A DNA stretch of 64,000 bases from Winogradskyella immobilis. GTDB taxonomy: Bacteria > Bacteroidota > Bacteroidia > Flavobacteriales > Flavobacteriaceae. Every line of letters starts with the position of its first letter. Within the stretch, counting starts at the first letter, position 1. This document shows positions 44,946-53,323 of this stretch, piece after piece. The position numbers were made by a program, and so were the translations under genes. Location of the stretch: positions 58,947-122,946 of the forward strand of contig NZ_JAIQXX010000009.1 of the NCBI RefSeq assembly GCF_021887715.1, given 5' to 3'. The notes under the pieces were generated by a model that was given only the letters and a program-made list of their open reading frames with translations, was not told where the DNA came from and did no database searches.

Positions 44946-46179
44946 AATCTGAAATAGCAGAGAGTTCATAAACCTCTAAATCAAAATAGGAAACAGAGGC
45001 TAATACATGATCAAAGATATCACCGATAATAAACTCATAGTTTTCCCAACGTTGATCGTTGCTAAAGGCATAGATTTCCATAGGTATACCTTGTGGAGTA
45101 GGCGCTAATTGACGAACCATCATGGTCATGTCTTTTTTTATCTCCGAATGATTTTTAATATATGTTTCTAGATACTTTCTAAAGACTCCAAAATTGGTCA
45201 AATTTCGGCCATTAATTAATAAAGATTTATCAATACTATGCGATTGATTATGTGTATTAATTTCAACTTCTTTATCTAATATATAGTTAGAAATCAATTC
45301 AATCTTTTTAAATTTTCGAATATCTTCTGAAGATAAAAAATGAATAGTCGATGCTTTAATAATTACTGAGCGTTTAATACGTCGGCCTCCAGAAGCTTGC
45401 ATACCACGCCAATTTTTAAAAGAGTCAGAAATTAAAGCGTATGTTGGTATTGTTGTTATGGTTTTATCCCAATTCTGTACTTTAACCGTTGAAAGGTTAA
45501 TCTCTATGACATCACCATCGGCACCATATTTTTCAAAAGTTACCCAATCTCCAATACGCACCATATCATTTATTGACACTTGTATGCTGGCAACAAACCC
45601 TAAAATAGTATCTCTAAACACTAATATTATAATAGCCGAAACCGCGCCTAAAGTGGTAACAAACTTTATAAATCCAGTGCCGGTGATTATTGCAAATGCA
45701 GAAAAAATACCTATAACCCATGCAAAAATCATAAAAACTTGTATATAACTATCTATAGGTTTATCCTTAAAGTTAGGAAGCGTTTTTAGGTAATCTTTAA
45801 TAGAATTTAATAAACTACGCACAATCCATAGAATTAGTACAATGCCAAAGACTTTCATCGCTGTTTCTACAGGGTTTTCTATAGCATCATAATCTTTAAA
45901 AATGATTGGGATTAATTCTATAAAGAGTACTACAGGGATAATATGTGCTATATTTCTCGGTAGCTTATTTTGTACAAGAATATCATCAAAACTAGATTTA
46001 GTACGTTTAGCAATACCAGAAAAAATACGTCTTAAAACCCGGCGTATTATATAATCGATAATAAATACAATGATAATAGAGCCAATAAGCCAAATCAGCA
46101 TATTTAATAGCTGAGCGTTTTGTGTGCTTACTCCAGATGCTATAAGTTTATCGTAAACAAAAGACTTTATATTCTCCAT
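44932..46179 (-). CDS. Mechanosensitive channel, MscS family (YbdG-like)
   Basis: The 415-residue protein has about five membrane helices (residues 25-205). The MscS pore and beta domain follow: GFVASIQVSINDMVRIGDWV, GADGDVIEINLSTVKVQNWD and TTIPTYALISDSFKNWRGM. Size and C-terminal domain fit the YbdG-type sub-family, which opens under osmotic downshift. A DUF3817 gene lies one base upstream, so both may be co-transcribed. Confidence 0.9.
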   Translation of the reverse strand: MENIKSFVYDKLIASGVSTQNAQLLNMLIWLIGSIIIVFIIDYIIRRVLRRIFSGIAKRTKSSFDDILVQNKLPRNIAHIIPVVLFIELIPIIFKDYDAIENPVETAMKVFGIVLILWIVRSLLNSIKDYLKTLPNFKDKPIDSYIQVFMIFAWVIGIFSAFAIITGTGFIKFVTTLGAVSAIIILVFRDTILGFVASIQVSINDMVRIGDWVTFEKYGADGDVIEINLSTVKVQNWDKTITTIPTYALISDSFKNWRGMQASGGRRIKRSVIIKASTIHFLSSEDIRKFKKIELISNYILDKEVEINTHNQSHSIDKSLLINGRNLTNFGVFRKYLETYIKNHSEIKKDMTMMVRQLAPTPQGIPMEIYAFSNDQRWENYEFIIGDIFDHVLASVSYFDLEVYELSAISDFNQQ

Positions 46180-46180
46180 T

Positions 46181-46462
46181 TTATTTTAAATATTTCCGAT
46201 CCACGTAAAAGGTTCCAAAAGGGATTATTGAAGCTAACAATATAAACATAAACGTTTTGTTAGGCCAGTTTCTTTCTGGTTTTAAAAAGAACGCAAGTAC
46301 AATATAGGCCATAAACAATATGCCATGTGGCATGCCTAGTAATTTCACGTATTGCGGATCGTCCATTAAATACTTAACAGGTGTAGCAATACCTAATAAT
46401 AATATATACGATAAGCCTTCTAAAAAAGCTACAATTCTAAAGATGTTGAAAAGCGAAAACAT
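46181..46462 (-). CDS. DUF3817 family small membrane protein
   Basis: The 93 residues form three hydrophobic segments. The DUF3817 signature FRIVAFLEGLSYILLLGIATPVKYLM and LGMPHGILFMAYIVLAFF is split between helices 1 and 2. The function is unknown. It is often fused or adjacent to transporters and here precedes the MscS gene at one-base distance. Confidence 0.85.
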   Translation of the reverse strand: MFSLFNIFRIVAFLEGLSYILLLGIATPVKYLMDDPQYVKLLGMPHGILFMAYIVLAFFLKPERNWPNKTFMFILLASIIPFGTFYVDRKYLK

Positions 46463-46608
46463 AACTCATAATTTATTACAAAAATAAGTTAGAAAAGTGG
46501 ATAGACCACATGATTTTAACAGCTTTTAAGAAATTTTGAAAAACTAAAAATCTATTATTTACCTTTAACGAAAATTAACCGAAATTATTAACTACTATCT
46601 CATTTAAA

Positions 46609-49086
46609 ATGCGAAAAATTATTTCACTAATGATCTGTTTTGTTATTGCTATTAGCCTTAATGATATAGATGCACAATCTAAAAGAAAACGAAAAAAAGA
46701 AGCTGCTACTGCAGTTAAACCAACACCTCCACCAAAGAAAAAACAAGGTAAAATTAAAGATTACAACAAAGTAATTACTAAAGATGCAAAGACTGACAAC
46801 GGATTGTTTGATGTCCATACGGTTGGTGATAAATTCTACTTTGAAATCCCTAACGAATATCTAAATACAGATATGCTTTTAGTAAGTCGTTTTGCAAAAT
46901 TACCTGCTAATTTTGGCGGTGGCTTTGTTAATGCAGGTACAAAAACCAATACCCGTTTAGTGCGTTGGGAGCGTTTTAAAGACAAAATCTTAATCAAAGA
47001 AAAATCGTATAGTGCTATTGCTGATGAAGAACTACCTATCAATATTTCTGTAGAATCTAATAATTACGAGCCTACATTATATGCGTTCGATATTCAAGCA
47101 ATCTCTAAAGATTCTACCAAAGTAGTGATTGATGTTACTAACTTTTATGGCTCTGACGTAAAAGCATTAAGTGGGTTGTCTTCTAGAGCAAGAACTCAAT
47201 ATAGAGTTCGTAATTTAGATAAATCAAGAAGTTTTATCAACTCAATGAAAAGCTTTCCTGAGAATATAGAAGTCATCCAAGACTTTACATATAATGCTTC
47301 TCAGCCACCAGGAAATAATGGAGATGAGACGATTAGTGTGCAAATGAATCAGTCTATGATTTTATTACCTAAAGACAAAATGCAACCGCGTTTGTTTGAT
47401 GAGCGTGTCGGTTGGTTTACATTAAGTAAATTCGATTATGGAAGTGAAGAGTTAAAAGCAGACCGTAAAACATATCTTCGTCGTTGGAGACTTGTTCCTA
47501 AAGACATTGAAGCTTATAAAAGAGGTGAGTTGGTAGAGCCAATAAAGCCAATAGTCTATTATTTAGATCCTGCTACTCCAGAAAAATTTAGATCTTATAT
47601 GAAAGAAGGAGTAGAGTTATGGCAAAAAGCATTTGAGGCTGCGGGCTTTAAAAATGCAATTATCGCTAAAGACCCGCCAAGTAAAGAAGAAGATCCAGAT
47701 TTTAGTCCTGAAGATATTAGATATTCAGTAATACGCTATGTGGCGAGTACTACACGTAATGCAACAGGACCAAGTGTTTCTGATCCGCGTACTGGTGAAA
47801 TTATAGAGAGTGATATTATCTGGTATCATAACCATTTGCGTTCATACCGTAACCGCTATCTTTTAGAAACAGGTGCAGCAAATCCTTCAGCGCGTACATT
47901 AAATACACCTGAAGCAGAAATTGGAGAAATGATGAAAATGGTAATTGCTCACGAAGTTGGTCATACTTTAGGTTTGCCTCATAATATGGCTGCGAGTTAT
48001 GCTTACGATGTAGAGAGTTATAGAAATGGCCCATTCACACAAAAAAATGGCATTGCAGCTACAATAATGGATTATGCGCGTTATAATTATATAGCGCAAC
48101 CAGGAGATATAGGTGTACGTTTTGTGAGACAATTAGGACCTTATGATGATTATGCTATTAATTTTGGATACCGTTATTTACCTAATGCAAATTCACCAGA
48201 AGCAGAACGTTCTACATTAAATAAATGGGTAACTGAAAAGGCAGGAGATCCTATTTATAAATTTGGAAGTCAAGGCAGTAATTTTGATCCAACAACACAA
48301 ACTGAAGATATTGGTAACAATAGTGTAAAAGCAAGTACTTATGGGCTTAAAAACTTAAAAATAGTTGCTGCTAATTTACCTGCATGGACGAGTGATCAAA
48401 CAAATAACTACGATGACTTAGGAGAGTTGTATGGAGAATTGTTAGGAGTATGGAACCGTTATATTACACATGTAACACGCCATGTAGGAGGTGTTTATGA
48501 CGATACTAAAAACCCTTCGCAATCGGGCTCGGTATATAGTATGGTGTCTAAAGAAGATCAGAAAACAGCATTGCAATGGTTACAAAAAAATGCTTTTGCA
48601 ACACCAACATGGTTACTAGATAAAAACATTTTAACGAATATAGATTATGCGGGTTACACAGAGCGTTTAAGAGGTTTGCAAGCACGTCAGTTAAATATCC
48701 TTTTAGATTTTGAGCGTATTGGACGTTTAATCGATTACAGTGCTTTAGATTCTAGTAATTACAAGGCTTTAGATATGCTAAGAGATTTAAGAAAAGGCAT
48801 TTGGTCCGAAATGAATTCTGGATCTAATGTAGATGTGTATCGCAGAAACTTACAGCGTGCACATATAGATCGCTTAGGATTTTTAATGACAGGAGAGATG
48901 AATAGACAATTCTCAAGAAAGTTTTATAATGTAAATCAATCTGACGTAAGATCAATTGTACGTGGAGAATTAAATGTAATGAAACAAGCATTACGAAGTG
49001 CCGCTAATGGAGCAGTAAATACAGAAACAAAATACCATTATAGAGATTGTATTGAACGTATCAATGCCATTTTAGACCCTAAATAA
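46609..49086 (+). CDS. Exported zinc metalloprotease (DUF5117/DUF4953 type)
   Basis: The 825-residue product has a signal peptide (LMICFVIAISLNDIDA). A basic linker follows (SKRKRKKEAATAVKPTPPPKKK), written in part. It then has DUF5118/DUF5117-like domains and a metzincin-type zinc site HEVGHTLGLPHN (H448, H452, H458). The segment TIMDYARYN after it fits the Met-turn region. It is likely an outer-membrane or periplasmic peptidase; the substrate is unknown. A C-terminal alpha-helical region of about 250 residues lacks known motifs. A terminator follows. Confidence 0.85.
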   Translation: MRKIISLMICFVIAISLNDIDAQSKRKRKKEAATAVKPTPPPKKKQGKIKDYNKVITKDAKTDNGLFDVHTVGDKFYFEIPNEYLNTDMLLVSRFAKLPANFGGGFVNAGTKTNTRLVRWERFKDKILIKEKSYSAIADEELPINISVESNNYEPTLYAFDIQAISKDSTKVVIDVTNFYGSDVKALSGLSSRARTQYRVRNLDKSRSFINSMKSFPENIEVIQDFTYNASQPPGNNGDETISVQMNQSMILLPKDKMQPRLFDERVGWFTLSKFDYGSEELKADRKTYLRRWRLVPKDIEAYKRGELVEPIKPIVYYLDPATPEKFRSYMKEGVELWQKAFEAAGFKNAIIAKDPPSKEEDPDFSPEDIRYSVIRYVASTTRNATGPSVSDPRTGEIIESDIIWYHNHLRSYRNRYLLETGAANPSARTLNTPEAEIGEMMKMVIAHEVGHTLGLPHNMAASYAYDVESYRNGPFTQKNGIAATIMDYARYNYIAQPGDIGVRFVRQLGPYDDYAINFGYRYLPNANSPEAERSTLNKWVTEKAGDPIYKFGSQGSNFDPTTQTEDIGNNSVKASTYGLKNLKIVAANLPAWTSDQTNNYDDLGELYGELLGVWNRYITHVTRHVGGVYDDTKNPSQSGSVYSMVSKEDQKTALQWLQKNAFATPTWLLDKNILTNIDYAGYTERLRGLQARQLNILLDFERIGRLIDYSALDSSNYKALDMLRDLRKGIWSEMNSGSNVDVYRRNLQRAHIDRLGFLMTGEMNRQFSRKFYNVNQSDVRSIVRGELNVMKQALRSAANGAVNTETKYHYRDCIERINAILDPK

Positions 49087-49088
49087 TT

Positions 49089-49158
49089 AAAAAAATCGTC
49101 GTGTTATTTTGACGCTGCTAAATCTAATTTGCAGATAAAAAATAGCACGATTTTTTTT
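49089..49158 (+). terminator. Terminator after the metalloprotease
   Basis: AAAAATCGT with a one-base bulge pairs with ACGATTTTT. An inner CTGC/GCAG hairpin lies between them, and a T8 run follows. It starts three bases after the stop codon. Confidence 0.7.
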
Positions 49159-49287
49159 GCAATAAAGCGAGACTATTAAAATTTAGGAGATTAAAAAATC
49201 ATTAAGAGTTAAAGAAAAATCAATAAACATAGGACTTCTCTTAACTAAAAACCTATCTTTACAGCAATATAATTTTTATAATCATAC

Positions 49288-49749
49288 ATGGCAAAATCGC
49301 AACAAACCTTTAATAAAAGCGAAAAAGAAAAAAAACGTTTAAAGAAAAGAGAAGATAAGCGCAAAAAAATGGAAGCGCGTAAATTAGAAAAAGAAGCTAA
49401 CGGAGGCACAGGTGGTATACCTATAGCATATGTAGATTTTAATGGTAATTTAACAGATACACCGCCAGATCCAACTCAAAAAATAGAAGTTGAAGCAGAG
49501 AATATAGAAGTCAGTATCCCAAAAACACTTCCAGGTGAAAAAGTAGAATTTGATCCTATTCGAAAAGGAAAAGTATCATTCTTTGATTCTTCTAAAGGTT
49601 TCGGATTTATCATTGATGCTGAGAATAATGAAAAATACTTTACACATGTTAGTGGTATTCTTGATGAGATTACAGAAAATGACAATGTACAGTTTGAGCT
49701 AGAAAAAGGACAACGAGGAATGAATGCTGTTAAAGTAAAACAAGCATAA
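49288..49749 (+). CDS. Cold-shock domain protein with basic N-terminal extension
   Basis: Residues ~1-50 are lysine/arginine/glutamate-rich (SEKEKKRLKKREDKRKKMEA). The cold-shock domain occupies about 89-153: RKGKVSFFDSSKGFGFI with the RNP1-like KGFGFI and a following FTHVSGI (RNP2-like). It is an RNA-binding protein of the flavobacterial type that is about twice the size of CspA. A 200-base gap upstream contains the preceding terminator and a distant TTAAGAG/CTCTTAA inverted repeat. Confidence 0.88.
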   Translation: MAKSQQTFNKSEKEKKRLKKREDKRKKMEARKLEKEANGGTGGIPIAYVDFNGNLTDTPPDPTQKIEVEAENIEVSIPKTLPGEKVEFDPIRKGKVSFFDSSKGFGFIIDAENNEKYFTHVSGILDEITENDNVQFELEKGQRGMNAVKVKQA

Positions 49750-49772
49750 TATTATACGTTCTACAATTATAT

Positions 49773-49805
49773 AACCATCTTAATGTACATTAAGATGGTT
49801 TTTTT
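49773..49805 (+). terminator. Terminator of the cold-shock gene
   Basis: A perfect 28-base palindrome with 14-base arms (AACCATCTTAATGT and its complement, 49773-49800) is followed by a T7 run. It lies 23 bases after the stop. Confidence 0.88.
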
Positions 49806-49818
49806 ATATTTTTAAGTT

Positions 49819-50256
49819 ATGAGTTTAAATAAAGATGTACATCCACATTTTCTGAATGTGCTTAAGTACAAAGATCAAGAGCTTATAGATTTGTATATAG
49901 AGTTAAGAACATTTGTTTTAAGTCATTATCCTATGTCAACAGAATTGTTGTACCATACACATGCTTTGACATCAGTTTATTCTTTATCTGAAAAGTTAGG
50001 TGATAGTTTCTGCATGATTCCGATTTATACAAGCCATTTAAATTTAGGTTTTAATAAAGGAGCTCTATTATCTGATCCAAAACAATTACTAAAAGGCACA
50101 GGGAAATTAATTCGTCATATTCCCATAACTAGTGTTGAAGATTTTAAAAATAATTCAGTTAAAGCTTTGATTAAAGAAGCTATAGAATTAGCTCAAAGTG
50201 AATCAAAATCATCTCAAAATCAATCATTTAAGGTTGTTTCAAAAATTAAAAAGTAA
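49819..50256 (+). CDS. DUF1801 family protein
   Basis: The 145-residue protein shows the DUF1801 (PF08818) layout. ELIDLYIELRTFVLSHYP is followed by SFCMIPIYTSHLNLGFNKGALL and GTGKLIRHIPI. The family folds like a YdhG-type domain. The activity is unknown. The GyrI-like gene begins two bases downstream, so they form one transcription unit. Confidence 0.85.
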   Translation: MSLNKDVHPHFLNVLKYKDQELIDLYIELRTFVLSHYPMSTELLYHTHALTSVYSLSEKLGDSFCMIPIYTSHLNLGFNKGALLSDPKQLLKGTGKLIRHIPITSVEDFKNNSVKALIKEAIELAQSESKSSQNQSFKVVSKIKK

Positions 50257-50258
50257 TA

Positions 50259-50729
50259 ATGAACCCCAGAATTATACAACTTCCGGAGAAGAAACTAATT
50301 GGCATGAAAAGCAAGATGCATCATGGTCAATTCGGCAATATAGTTGCGTTGTGGAAACGTTTTATGCCAAATCGAATAACCATTAAAAATACTGTAAACA
50401 ATGAATTTATTGCATTGCAAGAATATTCTGATTTTAAGAATTTTGATGCGTCTTTTAATATTTGGGCCAGTGTTGAAGTTTCTGATATAGAGCTGATACC
50501 CGAAGGAATGCATGCCTTTGCGATACCTGAAGGTACATATGCTGTTTTTCTCCAAAAAGGTATGGATGCTGGTGCAACTTACCAAGGTATAATGACCGAA
50601 TGGCTACCATCATCAGGCTATGCAATTGACGATAGACCACACTTCCAAGTGATGGGAGACAAGTATAAAAATGGAAGTGAAGATTCTGAGGAGGATTTTT
50701 ATGTACCGATAAAGTCTCTTAATTTCTAA
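50259..50729 (+). CDS. GyrI-like effector-binding domain protein
   Basis: The 156-residue protein is a stand-alone GyrI/AraC effector-binding domain. Landmarks are KKLIGMKSKM, GNIVALWKRFMP, ASVEVSDIELIPEGMHAFAIPEGTYAVF (in parts) and WLPSSGYAIDDRPHFQVMG. Such proteins bind small cationic molecules or hydrolyse them. No DNA-binding part is present. It is paired with the DUF1801 gene. Confidence 0.85.
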   Translation: MNPRIIQLPEKKLIGMKSKMHHGQFGNIVALWKRFMPNRITIKNTVNNEFIALQEYSDFKNFDASFNIWASVEVSDIELIPEGMHAFAIPEGTYAVFLQKGMDAGATYQGIMTEWLPSSGYAIDDRPHFQVMGDKYKNGSEDSEEDFYVPIKSLNF

Positions 50730-50732
50730 ACT

Positions 50733-51434
50733 TTATTTTAATAACCTATTAACATTAGCCTTATACAATTTCCCAATAGGCACAATATGATCTCCCATAT
50801 AGATTCGATTCCCTTCAATACGATGTATATGTTTTTTTGCAACTGCAAATGATTTATGGACTTGAAGAAAATCAGTATCAGATAAAAGAGCTATCGTATC
50901 AGATATTTTTTCACGAATACTTATGGTATTGTCATTAGTAATAATCTTGGTGTAATTGCCAGAAGCTTCAATAAATAAGATAGAATCTATATCTACCTGA
51001 ATATGACTATTATTTTGCTTTAAAAAAACATGTCTTCCTTCAGGATTTAGTTTGATCTTACTTTCATCTTTATTTGAAGTATTAGAAGAGTTTGTGACTT
51101 TATTTACAGCACTTAAAAAGCGTTCAAAACTAAACGGCTTTAATAAATAATCAACAATATTTAATTCGTAGCCTTCTATGGCGAATTCACTATACGCCGT
51201 CGTCACAATAACTTTAGGAGGAGATGACAAGGTTTTTAAAAATTCAAATCCTTTTAACTTGGGCATGTTTAAATCTAAAAAAATGAGATCTACTGTGTGT
51301 TTACTCAAATAGTCAATAGCTTCAATGGCATCATAGCAATCTGCTTTGAATTCTAAATTTGGAAGCATATCACAATAGCCTTTTATAATATCGTGAGCAA
51401 TATGTTCGTCGTCTATAATAAGATATTTAATCAT
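50733..51434 (-). CDS. LytTR-family response regulator
   Basis: The receiver domain (1-~118) has the acidic pair D8-D9, phosphoacceptor D54 (IFLDLNMPKLKG) and K in DYLLKPFSF. The LytTR DNA-binding domain (about 135-233) contains ILFIEASGNYTKIIT and FLQVHKSFAVAKKHIHRIEGN in parts. It binds direct repeats as an activator. It overlaps the sensor kinase by four bases (ATGA type), so expression is coupled. It is divergent from the ABC genes downstream. Confidence 0.92.
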   Translation of the reverse strand: MIKYLIIDDEHIAHDIIKGYCDMLPNLEFKADCYDAIEAIDYLSKHTVDLIFLDLNMPKLKGFEFLKTLSSPPKVIVTTAYSEFAIEGYELNIVDYLLKPFSFERFLSAVNKVTNSSNTSNKDESKIKLNPEGRHVFLKQNNSHIQVDIDSILFIEASGNYTKIITNDNTISIREKISDTIALLSDTDFLQVHKSFAVAKKHIHRIEGNRIYMGDHIVPIGKLYKANVNRLLK

Positions 51435-52225
51435 AAGCCATTAATATTCAATTTAGCGCTATAGATATTATCTGTTTTTGATTTCGTGAGCATATGATTT
51501 TTGGGATATACCAACTCTAATCTACGTTTTAAGTTTTTTAAACCAATTCCTGATTCTTCTTTATCTTCTGTAACATCAAAATTATTTTCTATCTCAAATA
51601 TCACTTCATTATTATGTGCCACTAAATTTATATGAACATAAGCATTTTCTCTTAAATTTTCAACACCATGCTTAAATGCATTTTCTAATAGAATAATAAA
51701 AAGTAGTGGCATTATTTCATAATCGTTGTCGTTTGTCTCAATATTGAATTGTACATCAATAACTTTATGATACCGCATTTTATGAAGTTCTATATAATTC
51801 TCTAAATACGTAATTTCTTCAGACAATAAAACGGTATCTTTTTCCCCATCATATATGCTATAGCGCATCATGTCAGAAAGTTTCAAGATAAGCTCTTGAG
51901 CCTTTTTAGAATCTTTATCGACTAAACCGTATAAGTTGTTAAGCATATTAAAAAAGAAATGTGGATTAACTTGACTTTTTAAATGCATCAATTCTGTTTT
52001 TGATTTTTCATTCTTTAATCTAATAATGAATTTGATTTGCTTAAAAAGCCAACGTGCAATAGTGATAAATATGATTATAAAATATAATGCTATAAATTCT
52101 ACAAACCCATCTAATTTACCAAAAGTGTCATTAAAAATGACAACAATTAGACCAATAAGAACAAGTGCAATTTTATAAAGTCGCTTAATCATTTTCTTTT
52201 TTCTATCTGGAATTTTGAAATTCAT
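51431..52225 (-). CDS. LytS-type sensor histidine kinase
   Basis: The 264-residue kinase has two membrane helices (about 17-60) and a His-kinase domain with the phosphoacceptor motif SQVNPHFFFNMLNNLYG. The C-terminal ATPase domain has NAFKHG (N box) and GIGLKNLKRRLEL (G box). No periplasmic sensor domain is present, so it may sense membrane state or a partner protein. The response-regulator gene follows. A 136-base gap separates it from the divergent ABC ATPase gene. Confidence 0.92.
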   Translation of the reverse strand: MNFKIPDRKKKMIKRLYKIALVLIGLIVVIFNDTFGKLDGFVEFIALYFIIIFITIARWLFKQIKFIIRLKNEKSKTELMHLKSQVNPHFFFNMLNNLYGLVDKDSKKAQELILKLSDMMRYSIYDGEKDTVLLSEEITYLENYIELHKMRYHKVIDVQFNIETNDNDYEIMPLLFIILLENAFKHGVENLRENAYVHINLVAHNNEVIFEIENNFDVTEDKEESGIGLKNLKRRLELVYPKNHMLTKSKTDNIYSAKLNINGL

Positions 52226-52356
52226 AAATCAATATTAGTTAAATAAAACACGGCTTACAAATTAGTTGATAAACAGTATGTAGTTGATGATAAACGATCA
52301 CAAATGTGTTACATGAAGCCTTTGTAGTCCTAGATAATCTGTTTACCCCTAATTTA

Positions 52357-52364
52357 TCTATTTG
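52357..52364 (+). promoter_or_regulatory. Possible -7 box (TCTATTTG) for the ABC operon
   Basis: It differs from TAnnTTTG by one base and lies 70 bases before the ATG at 52434. The reading frame's farthest TTG (52362) lies inside it, which favours the later start. Confidence 0.3.
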
Positions 52365-52433
52365 TATCACTATCAGTTTTTAAAGGCCAAAAACGGCTAT
52401 ATGTTTGTCCTCATCAATCAAAAAACGAACATT

Positions 52434-53321
52434 ATGAAACTCATCATTGATAATCTTTCTAAAACATATGCTAACGGAATTGAAGCCTTGCAAAATGTTT
52501 CTTTAGAAATACCAAAAGGCATGTTTGGCTTATTAGGTCCAAATGGAGCTGGTAAATCCACTTTAATGAGAACTATTGCAACATTACAAGAAGCTGACAG
52601 CGGTACTGTTGCTTTAGGAGATATTAATGTTTTAAAACAGAAAAATGAGTTACGACAGGTATTGGGATACTTACCACAACAATTTGGTTTGTATCCTAAA
52701 ATATCTGCCGAAGTATTACTCAATCATTTTGCAGTACTAAAAGGAATTACCAATAAAAGCGAACGTAAAAACTTAGTAAAAGCACTTTTGCATAAAACCA
52801 ATTTGTATGATGTTCGAAAACAAAACCTTAAAGGATATTCAGGTGGAATGAAACAACGTTTTGGCATAGCACAAGCCTTACTGAATAACCCGAAGTTACT
52901 TATTGTAGATGAGCCTACTGCAGGATTAGATCCTGTTGAACGTAATCGATTCTACAATGTATTAAGTGAATTAGGAGAACATACCGTTGTTATTTTATCT
53001 ACGCATATAGTTGATGATGTTAAAGAGCTTTGTACGAACATGGCGATTATTAATCAAGGGCAGGTTTGCTTAAAGGGAAATCCTCTACAAATCTTAGAGG
53101 AACTAAAAGGGAAGGTCTATAAGAAAACAATAGAAAAGTCTGAATTAAGTTTCTATAAACAAAATTACAAGGTCATTAGTGAAAAGTTATTTCTTGGAAA
53201 ACCAACCATTCACATCTTAAGTGATGTGAATCCAAGAGATGGCTTTACGCTTATCAATGCCGAATTAGAGGATGTGTATTTTTCTGAAATATTTAATCAT
53301 TCGAACTCTAAATCTATATAA
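52434..53321 (+). CDS. ABC transporter ATP-binding protein
   Basis: The 295-residue ATPase has Walker A GPNGAGKST, Q-loop LPQQFGLYP, signature YSGGMKQR, Walker B LLIVDEPTAGLDP and switch ILSTHIVDD. A C-terminal extension (about 215-295) resembles those of permease-linked ABC-2 ATPases. ATG 52434 (MKLIIDNLSK) is chosen over the longer frame because a promoter-like box covers the TTG. The permease-peptidase partner follows two bases later. Confidence 0.93.
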   Translation: MKLIIDNLSKTYANGIEALQNVSLEIPKGMFGLLGPNGAGKSTLMRTIATLQEADSGTVALGDINVLKQKNELRQVLGYLPQQFGLYPKISAEVLLNHFAVLKGITNKSERKNLVKALLHKTNLYDVRKQNLKGYSGGMKQRFGIAQALLNNPKLLIVDEPTAGLDPVERNRFYNVLSELGEHTVVILSTHIVDDVKELCTNMAIINQGQVCLKGNPLQILEELKGKVYKKTIEKSELSFYKQNYKVISEKLFLGKPTIHILSDVNPRDGFTLINAELEDVYFSEIFNHSNSKSI

Positions 53322-53323
53322 TT

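Noticed and set aside
52362..52433. N-terminal extension of the ABC ATPase
   Set aside because: The extra 24 codons do not resemble an ABC ATPase N-terminus and begin inside a promoter-like box.
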